Assembly: GCA_902528215.1 (NCBI GenBank)
Contig: CABZRR010000013.1
Coordinates: 1-37,583, forward strand
Length of the DNA: 37,583 bases
Direction: 5' to 3'
Source of the DNA: an uncultured SAR86 cluster bacterium
GTDB lineage: Bacteria > Pseudomonadota > Gammaproteobacteria > Magnimaribacterales > D2472
A model generated the notes under the pieces. It was not told where the DNA came from, did not search any database, and saw only the letters and a program-made list of their open reading frames with translations. Made by a program: the position numbers and the translations under genes. Below, piece after piece: positions 17,500-26,600 of this stretch (position 1 is its first letter; the number at the start of each line of letters is the position of its first letter).

Positions 17500-18189
17500 T
17501 TATTCTCTCCCTAAAATATCGTGAGTTTTATAATAACCAACAATTCTTTTTTTCCATTTATCAGTGAAATTATCAAATTCAATCTCACTAACAAAAAATT
17601 CTTTAAACAGTAGATCTCTATCTACCATTAAAATAGCAATGGAGTTTATCTGAGTTCCATACATAACATTATGAGCATTTGCATAAGCTGCTCCCTGTAA
17701 AAAATAATCTTCAATCCAATCTTTTCGTTTAATTTTTTTTGCTGTCTTAAAATCAATAATAGTTGGCCTGCCTTTAAACATGCCAATACAGTCAGCAGTT
17801 CCAGCATATAATCCATCAACAACTAAACCAGATTCTAGACCCCAAACTTCATCTATACCATCAAGACAATCATCAATAAACCTCTGAGCAATTTGTTGAG
17901 ACATCAAGCCCATTTTATCATCCGTGAAGTTTTTCCATTCTTTACCATATAGATAGTTCTCAATTGCTAGGTGAACCGCGGTTCCTATCGTTGTAGCCTC
18001 ATCAACAACTGCACTTGCTGCCTTAGGTCCAATGCGCCGCTTCCAGGCATCAATACCGCTTTTATCACCAGTCGCTGAAAGAATAGTTGTAACTGAAGGA
18101 ACTAGATTTTCTTTAGAATCTCGATAATATCTAACATCATTTTTTTCTACTCTAACTAATTCGGGGTAAGTATATCTATTTTTATACAT
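17500..18189 (-). CDS. RecB/MGME1-like PD-(D/E)XK nuclease
   Basis: A 229-residue protein with the RecB-type nuclease motifs in order: GTAVH (His73), Asp133 in AGTADCIG, Asp146-Phe-Lys148 (IIDFK) and the Q-x3-Y motif (Gln165, Tyr169). This is the arrangement of Cas4, AddB/RecB and MGME1-type exonucleases, which cleave single-stranded ends using a metal ion. No helicase domain or cysteine cluster is present. Stand-alone proteins like this are common in marine phages. Here it lies in a tight operon between two SDR genes, 5 bases after one and directly abutting the other. No integrase, terminase or other phage gene is nearby, so this looks like a captured gene. Confidence 0.82.
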   Translation of the reverse strand: MYKNRYTYPELVRVEKNDVRYYRDSKENLVPSVTTILSATGDKSGIDAWKRRIGPKAASAVVDEATTIGTAVHLAIENYLYGKEWKNFTDDKMGLMSQQIAQRFIDDCLDGIDEVWGLESGLVVDGLYAGTADCIGMFKGRPTIIDFKTAKKIKRKDWIEDYFLQGAAYANAHNVMYGTQINSIAILMVDRDLLFKEFFVSEIEFDNFTDKWKKRIVGYYKTHDILGRE

Positions 18190-18194
18190 TAGAT

Positions 18195-18959
18195 TTAATT
18201 AATTGAAGCGCCTCCATCAACTGAAATAATTTGCCCAGTGATAAAAGAGGATCTATCAGACAAAAGAAATGAAACCAATTCCCCAACCTCCTCTGGTTCA
18301 CCGATTCTTCTTAACAAGGAGGATTTTTCAAGCATTTCTCTAGCTTTTGGTTCAGCTTTAAAATATTCTCTTACACCAGGTGTATTTATTGTTCCAGGTG
18401 ATACAGCATTAACTCTTATGTTATTTCTTGCAATCTCTTTTGCAATTGATTGTGTTAAATTATTTACTGCTGCCTTACTGGCAGCATATATTGAATTAAA
18501 TGCATATCCTTTTATAGCTGAATTAGATGAGATATTTACAACTGAGGCTGAAATAGCTTGCTGCTTTAAAAATCTTATTTCCGCTTTAAGACACTTCCAT
18601 AAAGAAGTAAATGTTAAATCAAGTGTTGCTTGAACATCTTCAAGAGAGTAATTCTCAACAGGACCAATGCCTTTTGAAGAAGCAGCATTATTACAAATAC
18701 AATCAATCTTGTTAAATTTTACAATACCAAATTCGAGCATAGATTCAATCTCATCTGAATTAGTAAGATCTGCTTTAAAACTAAATGCAGAATTTGGAAA
18801 TTTAGCATTAATTTCCTCAGCCACATTTTCTGATGATCGTTCATTAAGATCTACAACAATAACCTTTGATCCTTTTGAAGCAAGGTTTTTAGCTATACCT
18901 TCACCAATACCTTGACCTGCACCGGTAACTAGAGAAACTTTATTATCTAAATCCATCAT
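18195..18959 (-). CDS. Short-chain dehydrogenase/reductase (FabG-like)
   Basis: A 254-residue SDR with TGAGQGIG (13-20), NNAA, the catalytic Ser in NISSNSA and Tyr-x3-Lys in YAASK. VVDLNERS after the second strand carries Asp, favouring NAD(H). The C-terminal FITGQIISVDGG is standard for the FabG-like group. Substrate is not evident. It overlaps the end of the upstream alpha/beta hydrolase gene by 4 bases (ATGA) and is followed 5 bases later by the nuclease gene. That tight packing implies a single transcript. Confidence 0.9.
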   Translation of the reverse strand: MMDLDNKVSLVTGAGQGIGEGIAKNLASKGSKVIVVDLNERSSENVAEEINAKFPNSAFSFKADLTNSDEIESMLEFGIVKFNKIDCICNNAASSKGIGPVENYSLEDVQATLDLTFTSLWKCLKAEIRFLKQQAISASVVNISSNSAIKGYAFNSIYAASKAAVNNLTQSIAKEIARNNIRVNAVSPGTINTPGVREYFKAEPKAREMLEKSSLLRRIGEPEEVGELVSFLLSDRSSFITGQIISVDGGASIN

Positions 18960-19894
18960 CTTCCATGGAGTCTATTTATTAAAAAATCTAAGACATAATT
19001 ATAAGTTGTCATCTTATCAGTTTCATTAAGAGTTTCATGTCTAGCACCATCAACAAGATAAAGCTCTGATTTACATTTGCAATCTTTTAAACATTCATAC
19101 AATTTTACTGCGCCCTTACCCATATTACTTACAGGATCCTTAGTGCCAGAAAAAACTAGTAAAGGAATTTCTTTATCTAGTAATTTCAAATTTTTTTTCT
19201 TGAAAACCTCTTCTATTCCATAGATAACATCAGCCCATAATTGATTTGATACAACAAAGCCACAAAGTGGATCTTTTGTATAATTATCCACACTCATTCT
19301 GTCTCCGGTAAGCCAGTCATTAGGAGTTTCTACATCTCTAAATTTTGAATTAAAACCTCCAAATATAATTTTATGTAAAAATTTACTATAGCCATCTTTT
19401 CCAAGCCTTAATGTTTCAAAGTTTAAAAATATTTTTTGTATTGCAGTCTGGATCGTGTTTGGATAGCTTGATCCAGATATCAAAGCTGCATCAAAAAAAG
19501 ACTTTTTTTGCATAGCTGCTAAACCTATCCAAGAGCCCATACTGTGACCTAACAAAATTTTTGGAATTTTAGGGAAAAGTTTATTAGTTTCCTCATGAAC
19601 TGTAATCAAATCCATAACAACTAATTCCCACCCATTAGCATTATCAAAAAATCCAATCTTTTCATCAACAATCCTATCACCATGACCTCTGTGATCATAT
19701 ATAACTACGTGATAGCCATGTTCATTAAAAAAATTTATAAAATCTATGTATCTCCCCTTATGCTCTGCCATGCCATGAGATATTTGAATTAAGCCGATAA
19801 CATCACCACCAGTTGAATGATAAAGATCAAATGAGTGATTTGATCCCGATATTGTATCTAATGGTATTTTCTCCATAAGACTATAAAATAACAT
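18956..19894 (-). CDS. Alpha/beta hydrolase, monoglyceride lipase/lysophospholipase-like
   Basis: A 312-residue hydrolase of the serine-aminopeptidase/PldB (Hydrolase_4) group. Conserved: SHGMAEHKGRY (39-49), YDHRGHGD (about 66-73), the elbow LGHSMGS with Ser118, the Asp in FSGTKDPVS and the His in GARHETLNE. It probably cleaves monoacylglycerols or lysophospholipids. No signal peptide is apparent. Two starts are possible: ATG 19894 and ATG 19876, the second giving MEKIPLDT, which fits family N-termini better. Neither has a Shine-Dalgarno sequence. It leads a five-gene minus-strand operon and is divergent from the ketosynthase gene across only 17 bases. Confidence 0.9.
   Translation of the reverse strand: MLFYSLMEKIPLDTISGSNHSFDLYHSTGGDVIGLIQISHGMAEHKGRYIDFINFFNEHGYHVVIYDHRGHGDRIVDEKIGFFDNANGWELVVMDLITVHEETNKLFPKIPKILLGHSMGSWIGLAAMQKKSFFDAALISGSSYPNTIQTAIQKIFLNFETLRLGKDGYSKFLHKIIFGGFNSKFRDVETPNDWLTGDRMSVDNYTKDPLCGFVVSNQLWADVIYGIEEVFKKKNLKLLDKEIPLLVFSGTKDPVSNMGKGAVKLYECLKDCKCKSELYLVDGARHETLNETDKMTTYNYVLDFLINRLHGR
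19882..19887 (+). promoter_or_regulatory. Probable -10 for the FabH-like gene
   Basis: TATAAA lies within the divergent 17-base gap and first codons of the opposing gene. Transcription would start near 19895, giving a 17-base leader that contains AGGGG (19901-19905) 6 bases before the ATG at 19912. The minus strand of the same segment reads TATTTTATAG and may serve the opposing hydrolase gene. Confidence 0.4.
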
Positions 19895-19911
19895 GTAACA
19901 AGGGGAAAGAT

Positions 19912-21024
19912 ATGGAAGATATATATATTTCAGGAACTGGAGTTTGGACTCCTCCTCATAAAATATCTAATGATGAGCTAGTAGAATCATTTAATAAATA
20001 TGTTGACTTATTCAATGCAGAAAATGCAGATCAGATTGAAAATGGATCTATTATTCCCTTAGAACACTCATCCAGTGAGTTTATTGTTAAGGCATCAGGC
20101 ATAAAAAGTAGGTATGTAATTGAGAAGGATTCTCTGTTAAATCCGAAACGAATGAAGCCTTTAATTAAGGCGAGAACTGATGATGAATTATCATTTTCAG
20201 CAGAAGTATGTGTAAAAGCTGCTAAGCAAGCATTAAAAGATGCAAATTTAAATGCTGCCGACATCGATTGCGTAATTGTTTCTGCTGCGAACCTTCAAAG
20301 AGCATATCCTGCGGTTGCTATTGAAGTTCAAAATGAATTAGGCATCGAAGGCTTTGCTTACGATATGATGGTTGGCTGCTCAGCCTCTACTTTCGGAATT
20401 AGCAATGCTTATGCTGATATTAAAGCTGGAAAATCATCAAAAATCCTTGTAATTAGTCCTGAAATAACTTCTGGGCATAACAATTTTAAAAATAGAGATG
20501 GACATTTTATATTTGGAGATGTTTGCACAGCAGTTGTTATTGAAAAGGCTTCTAAAGCAGAAAATAAATTCAAGATTATTGATACAAAACTTAAAACTTC
20601 ATTTTCAAACAATATAAGAAATAATTTTGGTTATATGAATACTATTGAAGATAAAGATTATACTGAATCTGAACAACTTTTCTTTCAAAATGGAAGACGT
20701 GTATTTAAAGAGGTAATGCCATTTGTATCCTCGCTAATTTTAGATCAACTCAATGAACAAAATCTATCACCACAAGATATAGAGAGGTATTGGCTCCATC
20801 AAGCAAACATCAATATGAATGCCTATGTAATTAAAAAGTTGTTGGGTGATGATTTTGCTTCTGATCGGGCCCCAATTGTTCTTGATGAATATGCAAATAC
20901 AAGTTCTGCAGGGTCGATAATAGCTTTTCATAAATACAATCAATTAGAGAAAGGTCAAAAAGGGATTATTTGCTCTTTTGGAGCTGGATATTCAATTTGC
21001 TCAATATTGCTTGAAAAAGCCTGA
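19912..21024 (+). CDS. Beta-ketoacyl-ACP synthase III-like protein
   Basis: A 370-residue thiolase-fold condensing enzyme. The FabH triad is intact: Cys156 in MVGCSAST, His296 in WLHQANIN and Asn329 in YANTSSAGS. It belongs to the longer FabH-like group with the N-terminal insertion SSSEFIVKASGIKSRYV and NPKRMKP, unlike the shorter housekeeping FabH. That group includes enzymes that prime fatty-acid synthesis with acyl-CoAs. No other fab genes or acyl carrier protein adjoin it, so a dedicated role is unclear. Start is supported by AGGGG 6 bases upstream. tspO follows after 4 bases. Confidence 0.9.
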   Translation: MEDIYISGTGVWTPPHKISNDELVESFNKYVDLFNAENADQIENGSIIPLEHSSSEFIVKASGIKSRYVIEKDSLLNPKRMKPLIKARTDDELSFSAEVCVKAAKQALKDANLNAADIDCVIVSAANLQRAYPAVAIEVQNELGIEGFAYDMMVGCSASTFGISNAYADIKAGKSSKILVISPEITSGHNNFKNRDGHFIFGDVCTAVVIEKASKAENKFKIIDTKLKTSFSNNIRNNFGYMNTIEDKDYTESEQLFFQNGRRVFKEVMPFVSSLILDQLNEQNLSPQDIERYWLHQANINMNAYVIKKLLGDDFASDRAPIVLDEYANTSSAGSIIAFHKYNQLEKGQKGIICSFGAGYSICSILLEKA

Positions 21025-21028
21025 GAAA

Positions 21029-21460
21029 ATGAAATATATTCTGCCAATTTTGGTTGTCCTAACATCAGTTATAGGATCCCTCGCAAATAGTTACATAAGT
21101 TCTGATGATTGGTATACAGAACTGATTAAAAGTCCATTGAATCCGCCAAGTTATGTTTTTGGAATTGTTTGGCCAACTCTATACATAATGATGGCTTTTG
21201 TTTCTTTTAAAGTTGCAGATAAAATTAGCTCTATCTTTGTTTTTCAATTGATACTTAATGCAGCTTGGTCTTGGATATTCTTTTTTTTCCAAGCTCCACT
21301 AATAGCATTTGTCGATATAGGTATTCTGATTTATTTAAATCATAGAATATTAAATATTATAAAAGATCAATCTAGGATTTTATTTTATTTGTATCTACCC
21401 TATTTTTTATGGCTAATTTTCGCAGCTTTTTTAAATGCATCGATTATATGGCTAAATTAA
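21029..21460 (+). CDS. tspO: TspO/MBR-family tryptophan-rich sensory protein
   Basis: A 143-residue membrane protein with five helices. Family signatures are WYTELIKSPLNPPSYVFGIVWPTLY (about residues 25-50, in pieces), NAAWSWIFF and LYLPYFLWLIFAAFLN. TspO binds porphyrins and related tetrapyrroles and is implicated in stress and light/oxygen responses. The open frame continues 17 codons upstream into the ketosynthase gene, but ATG 21029 begins 4 bases after that gene's stop and fits family N-termini. It is likely co-transcribed with the ketosynthase. It overlaps the convergent nucleoside transporter gene by 9 bases. Confidence 0.92.
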   Translation: MKYILPILVVLTSVIGSLANSYISSDDWYTELIKSPLNPPSYVFGIVWPTLYIMMAFVSFKVADKISSIFVFQLILNAAWSWIFFFFQAPLIAFVDIGILIYLNHRILNIIKDQSRILFYLYLPYFLWLIFAAFLNASIIWLN

Positions 21461-22717
21461 TAAACCTATAACCAATCCAGTCATACATGATGCAAGAGTA
21501 GCTCCGATAAGAGCTTTTAAGGAAACATTAATTAAATCATTTTTTCTTTCAGGTGCCATTGCACTAATTCCAGTTACAAGGATTCCAACTGAAGAAAAAT
21601 TAGCAAACCCACATAAGCCATAAAGAATAATGAGTTTTGATTTATCAGACAATAAATCTGGTTCAATATTTGCAAGTGCGCCATAAGCTACAAATTCATT
21701 AAGAGCAGTTTTTAAACCCAATAATTCAGCTCCTACCAACGCCTCTGACGTAGGCACCCCCATCAACCAAACAATCGGAAAGAAAATATAGCCCAAAATT
21801 AATTCTAAAGATAAATCATTAAGTCCGATCCAGTTTCCTGCAATTCCAAGAATTGAGTTAAGTAACGAAACAAGGGCAATGAAAGCAATTAATATAGCTG
21901 CAACATTCAAACAAATTTCAAGACCGTCCCTTGTGCCCCTGGTAATTGCATCCATAGAACTGTCATAAACCTTTGGCACAGAGCTTCCGTCAAAATTAGT
22001 TATCTTTGAAGATGGGATCATAATATTGGCGTACATTATTGCTGCTGGTATAGATAAAATTGAGGCTGAAACAAGATGCTGAATTAAATTTATATCTGGG
22101 AATTGAGGAGATAGCATTGATACTAACGCAATCATAATAGACCCAGACACAGTTGACATACCTGCAGTCATCAAAATTAATAATTCTTTCTCACTCATCT
22201 TGGATAAATATGGTCTTACAAGAAGCGGTGCTTCAACTTGACCCATAATAATATTTGCAGTTGCTCCCAATCCAATGGGACCACCAATATTAAATAATTT
22301 TTCAAATATTTTGGATATTGACCGAATAATTAGTGGCAATATATTCCAAAACCAAAGCAATGCAGAAAGACTAGATATCACAATGATCAAAGGTAATATT
22401 TGGAATGCAAATATCATTGCATTTCCTTGTCCAGATTTTTCGAAAGGAGACAATGATCCATTACTGAGATAGCCAAATACAAATTCAGCTCCCTCTTGAG
22501 TAGCTAGCTGTAATGCAGTAACACCTTCAGAGAGATATGCGAAGATTTGAACAATGAAAGGTATCTTTAAAAGAGCAAAAGCTAAAACAATTTGAAGAAA
22601 TATCGCAACAAGAATATGTTTATAGTTGATCGATCCTATGTTTTGTGAAAAAGGTATAGCAATAAAGACAAGGCCTATAAAGCCAACGATAATTTGAATT
22701 ATCGATATCATTGTCAT
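21452..22717 (-). CDS. CNT-family nucleoside transporter (NupC-like)
   Basis: A 421-residue concentrative nucleoside transporter. The N-terminal hydrophobic region, the gate domain and the C-terminal core are all present. Recognisable stretches are PLLVRPYLSKMSEKELLILMTAGMSTVSGSIM (in pieces, about residues 170-200), MIPSSKITNFDG, and LLGLKTALNEFVAYG with YGLCGFANFSSVGI near the end. It imports nucleosides with Na+ or H+. It starts 3 bases after the Fe(II)/2OG oxygenase gene, so the two are surely co-transcribed, suggesting a possible link between an imported nucleoside and an oxidation step. Confidence 0.93.
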   Translation of the reverse strand: MTMISIIQIIVGFIGLVFIAIPFSQNIGSINYKHILVAIFLQIVLAFALLKIPFIVQIFAYLSEGVTALQLATQEGAEFVFGYLSNGSLSPFEKSGQGNAMIFAFQILPLIIVISSLSALLWFWNILPLIIRSISKIFEKLFNIGGPIGLGATANIIMGQVEAPLLVRPYLSKMSEKELLILMTAGMSTVSGSIMIALVSMLSPQFPDINLIQHLVSASILSIPAAIMYANIMIPSSKITNFDGSSVPKVYDSSMDAITRGTRDGLEICLNVAAILIAFIALVSLLNSILGIAGNWIGLNDLSLELILGYIFFPIVWLMGVPTSEALVGAELLGLKTALNEFVAYGALANIEPDLLSDKSKLIILYGLCGFANFSSVGILVTGISAMAPERKNDLINVSLKALIGATLASCMTGLVIGLLI

Positions 22718-22720
22718 GGT

Positions 22721-23626
22721 TTAGTATAGCTTAATTGCTCTGAGTCTCTCCTCAAGAAAGTCATGAGCACTTATAGAATCTGTTGAGTCATCAACGATGG
22801 AACATAGTTCTATATCAGGCGAAGGATGGAGAAAGAAAGGCATGCTATAACGGGACGAGGATTTATCAACATTATGATCAACAACACGATGGCTAGTGCT
22901 TTTTAATTTAGAACGAGTAACTAACTGCATCATATCTCCAATATTGCAAACTATTGATTTACTCTTTGCCTGAATTGGTATCCATCCACCAGAGGGATGT
23001 TGTACTTCAAGGCCAGACTCTTCAGCACCAACTAATAAAGTGATTAAATTTATATCCGCATGAGCTCTAGCACGCATGATGTTTGTATTATCATTTAAAG
23101 GAGGATAATGAATTAATCTCAATATTGAGTTACCTTTTACAGCCCAGTTATCAAAAAAATCTGGGTCCTTACCTAGGGTAACTGCTATAGCACTTAAAAC
23201 CTTTATTCCAAGCATATTAAGTTGGTTGAATAGCAGATCAAATTGATTATTAAAATTTGTAAGCTCGGAAACAAATATATTTTTAGGAACTCTATGGTCA
23301 AACGATTCATCAATGACTGGACCATGATGCCAAAATTCTTTTAAATCAGGAGTTTTTTCACCAACAGCTGTTTCTTTGCCAAATGGTGTGTATCCCCTTG
23401 CGCCTGCTACTTCAGGGTGAGCATAGTTGTTTTTTATGTCTTCAGAAAGATCAAAAAATTCTTTACTTACTTTATAGCTAGTAGCTAAAACCTCATCCTT
23501 AATCCCATGATCTGTTATTGTAAAAAATCCATGAGAAGTTAACGCTTCATAAAGACTATCAATGGTCTCTTGATTTCGATTTTCAATGTCTGGCATTGAA
23601 AAGACTGGAATTGAATTAAATGACAT
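22721..23626 (-). CDS. Fe(II)/2-oxoglutarate oxygenase, IPNS/GA-oxidase-like
   Basis: A 301-residue member of the isopenicillin-N-synthase-like dioxygenase family. The iron triad is His189-x-Asp191 (RAHADINL) and His246 (STSHRVVDH), and the 2-oxoglutarate-binding Arg-x-Ser is Arg259/Ser261. The N-terminal DIOX_N region with HGFFTITDHGI (about 32-42) is intact. The Arg-x-Ser motif occurs both in 2OG-dependent members and in isopenicillin N synthase. No nonribosomal peptide synthetase is present, so antibiotic synthesis is unlikely. The adjacent nucleoside transporter makes an oxidised base or nucleoside a reasonable but untested guess. Confidence 0.9.
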   Translation of the reverse strand: MSFNSIPVFSMPDIENRNQETIDSLYEALTSHGFFTITDHGIKDEVLATSYKVSKEFFDLSEDIKNNYAHPEVAGARGYTPFGKETAVGEKTPDLKEFWHHGPVIDESFDHRVPKNIFVSELTNFNNQFDLLFNQLNMLGIKVLSAIAVTLGKDPDFFDNWAVKGNSILRLIHYPPLNDNTNIMRARAHADINLITLLVGAEESGLEVQHPSGGWIPIQAKSKSIVCNIGDMMQLVTRSKLKSTSHRVVDHNVDKSSSRYSMPFFLHPSPDIELCSIVDDSTDSISAHDFLEERLRAIKLY

Positions 23627-23641
23627 TAAGAGTATTTTAAC

Positions 23642-23673
23642 AAAAAAAAAGGCGGTATAACCGCCCTTTTTTT
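23642..23673. terminator. Rho-independent terminator, bidirectional
   Basis: The hairpin GGCGG-TATAA-CCGCC (23651-23665) is flanked by nine As on the left and seven Ts on the right. On the minus strand it terminates the TonB-dependent receptor transcript, 23 bases after its stop codon, and insulates the oxygenase-transporter operon that starts at 23626. Confidence 0.9.
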
Positions 23674-23688
23674 ATTATACAAATAAAC

Positions 23689-26600
23689 TTATAGCGAAAA
23701 TCTATAAGTGAATCCTAATTGAGCTCTCCAAATGCTATTTACAGCAGATTTACTTAAATCATATGGATCATTTGGATTGTATCTAAATGCATAATCGGCA
23801 CCTCTGCTGTTTCCATAAATGTATCTGGATAGATCTGGTGTCAATTCAAAGTCCAAGACTGGTATTCCACCATAGTAACTACCATAGAAAATCTCGCCCG
23901 CGTTATCATCAAGTAAGTTAAGTAAATTTTCGATTCCCAATGAAATGACAAACTCATCATCATCTCTTAATCCAGGAAGAACCTGAGTGATTTTAAGATC
24001 CAATGTAGTTTGATATGGGAATTCAAACGCTCCAGGAGGAACAATTTGACCTGCATAATTAGCTAGACCATAAGTGTTGTAGAGTAGATCTAATATTTCA
24101 CCAGCTACTGCTAAGTCAGGAGATGTACATGAAACAAAACAAACTAGAGGATCATCTACACCACTAGGTATATATAAAAGTTGCGCACTGTCATCATTAG
24201 TTCTTCTCTCATGACCGAATGCTTGAGTTTGGTACCTTCCTGGGCTTGAGTAAGTATCAAAAGTTAAAGTTCCAGGTAAGCCAGATTTTCTTTCAAAGAA
24301 AAGATTGAAAGTGGTTGGACTTTCGGGACCGAAAAAGTAATGCGTCGATGATAAAGTTGCGAAAAGTCTGTGCTCAGTCTCGTAGATTGATCTTGCGGGA
24401 GATCTATACTGGAAATCTGATGCAGGACATTTTCCATAATTTGAATGAGAGGTAGAGGATTGCATGCTGCATATCATATCGATATTTTGATGGGTATATC
24501 CAATAGAGAATGCTCCCTCACCGTCATTAAAAAACCTTGACATTTGAATTGAGAAAACTTCACGCTGTGCACCGCTATTAGTATACAAACCAAACTTTGT
24601 GGTCTTAAACTGCGACTCAGATTGACTTAGTATTGGTCTTCCATCCGGAGCAGTAAGAACTGCAGGCAAAGCCCTATCTCCTATAATGCCAGTACCTGCA
24701 TCTAGAATTCTGTAATTTGCCTCATCTTGCTTAGAATTTAGATAAGTAGATGTAAGTAGCCAGTCACCCATTTCTCTCTCATATGTTAGGTTGAATGTCT
24801 GAGTCTCAGGCCATTCAAAACTTGGTGCGATAAAGTCAACTTTAGCAGCAAGTAGTGGAGCATTCGTAATTGCATCATTAACACAAGCAGGCATGGTTGT
24901 TGTTACGCCCACTAAAGGGTTACAGCCAGGAGCAGCATTTGCTTGATTGTATGTAGCAATTCTGACCCCATCATTTGTGTAGGCATTTGATATCCAAACG
25001 GTAGGTAACTTAGAAGAAAAAGTTCCAAATAAACCTTTTAATCTGCTGATCTCATCTATTTCATAATCAAAACTTAACCTGTAATTAATCAGATTTGTTC
25101 CAGCGATGCCTCCATTTGCAAATCCAAATGTATCTACAAATCCTTGGTTAAGAGCTGGTGAGTCGTCTGAGTCAAATTCGTCATATCGAACACCAATCAA
25201 AACATTTAATTTTTCAGAAATATCTATTTCATCTTGTATATAAAAAGAATCTAAATAGTACTCAAACACAGCGGCGCCGCCTTCTTCAGATAGACTTCTT
25301 GAATTTTGATGTTCAAAGCTTGAAGCAATTTGTGCTTGATAATTTGCTATACCTTCAAATTCATATCCACCATCCTGTGCTTCAATGAATACATTATAAA
25401 TATCCCATAATTTATTTTCATACCCAAAAGTAAACTTATGATTACCCATATAGTAAGTACCTTTAAGTTTAGTAAATGTTGTTTCAGTAGCTAATTGATT
25501 AGCTGACCTAAATATATCTGGTCCTAATTCACATCGTATACCTTGTGCACCACAATCATTAATTTGAAAAAAAGGAAGCCCCTGACCTACTGGAGACATT
25601 TGCGATGTAAGTTGTTCTTTAGTCGAATAACTGAATTCTGTGATGAAATCATCAGACCAATTTGATACCAAAAGCATGCCAGTGGTCTCAGTTACTTCAC
25701 CCTTTTGATACTCTGCAGAAGAAAAAGTCATAGTGCTTGAACTGTTGTTAGCTCCATTAAGTTTACTGCTATCAACTTCTTTGTAGTTCACAGTCAATCT
25801 ATGAGCATCAGTTAAATCATAGTCTAATCTGACAGTTGTAAATTCTTGCATAGATACATTTGAACTGGTATAGCCTAATGGATCAAAACCATATACATCC
25901 TGGGTAATTTGTCTAATATTGGCAACTTCGTCAGTTGTAATTCTGATGTTGTTAGGAAGACCGGAACCTATAGGCCCGTGAGTGATTGGTTTTGCAATCT
26001 CAGCTTCTTCGTATGTAACATAAAAGAAAGCCTTATCTTTTATAATGGGCCCACCAAAAGCAAAACCTTCTGAAGTGTCATCTAAATCAAATGTATAGAC
26101 ATCGCCATTTGATTCATCGCCCATGAATGAATCTCCTCTGTCGTAGCTAAATACCTCTCCAGTAAATTCATTGGTACCTGATTTTGTTATGATTTCAATA
26201 ACTCCGCCTCTAAAACCAGAATATTCCACCGATGCCGGTGCGACTTTTACAGCAAGCTGTTCAATGGAATTAAGTGAAATTGGACTTCTTTGTGAAGGAT
26301 AACCATTGGCATTCAAACCAAAATCATCGTTAAAAGAGACTCCATCTACTCTCAGATCGTTTGTTCTGGGATGAGCTCCTGCAATAGAAATAGCCTCATA
26401 ATTCTCTTCAGCATCATCGAGAGAAACAAGCGGGTTCAATCTAATAAAATCTTTTAAATCTCTTTGGACTGAAGCAGTCTGTTCAATATCCTTTGAAGTT
26501 AATGCAGTTCCAAAACCATAACCGGTATCAAGAGTTGTTCCTGCTGATGCAACTACCACCACCTCATCAATAGTTTCTAGAACAAAATTAATTCTTTTTG

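Noticed and set aside
17500-18189. Remnant of a prophage around the nuclease gene.
   Set aside because: No integrase, structural, lysis or terminase genes are nearby, and the flanking genes are tightly packed metabolic genes.
20978-21028. A longer TspO protein starting at 20978.
   Set aside because: The extra 17 codons lie inside the ketosynthase gene, and the ATG at 21029 fits TspO N-termini and the 4-base gap.
22721-23626. Beta-lactam antibiotic synthesis suggested by the isopenicillin-N-synthase-like enzyme and the beta-lactamase-fold protein at 8800.
   Set aside because: No peptide synthetase or other pathway genes are present, and both families have many unrelated members.
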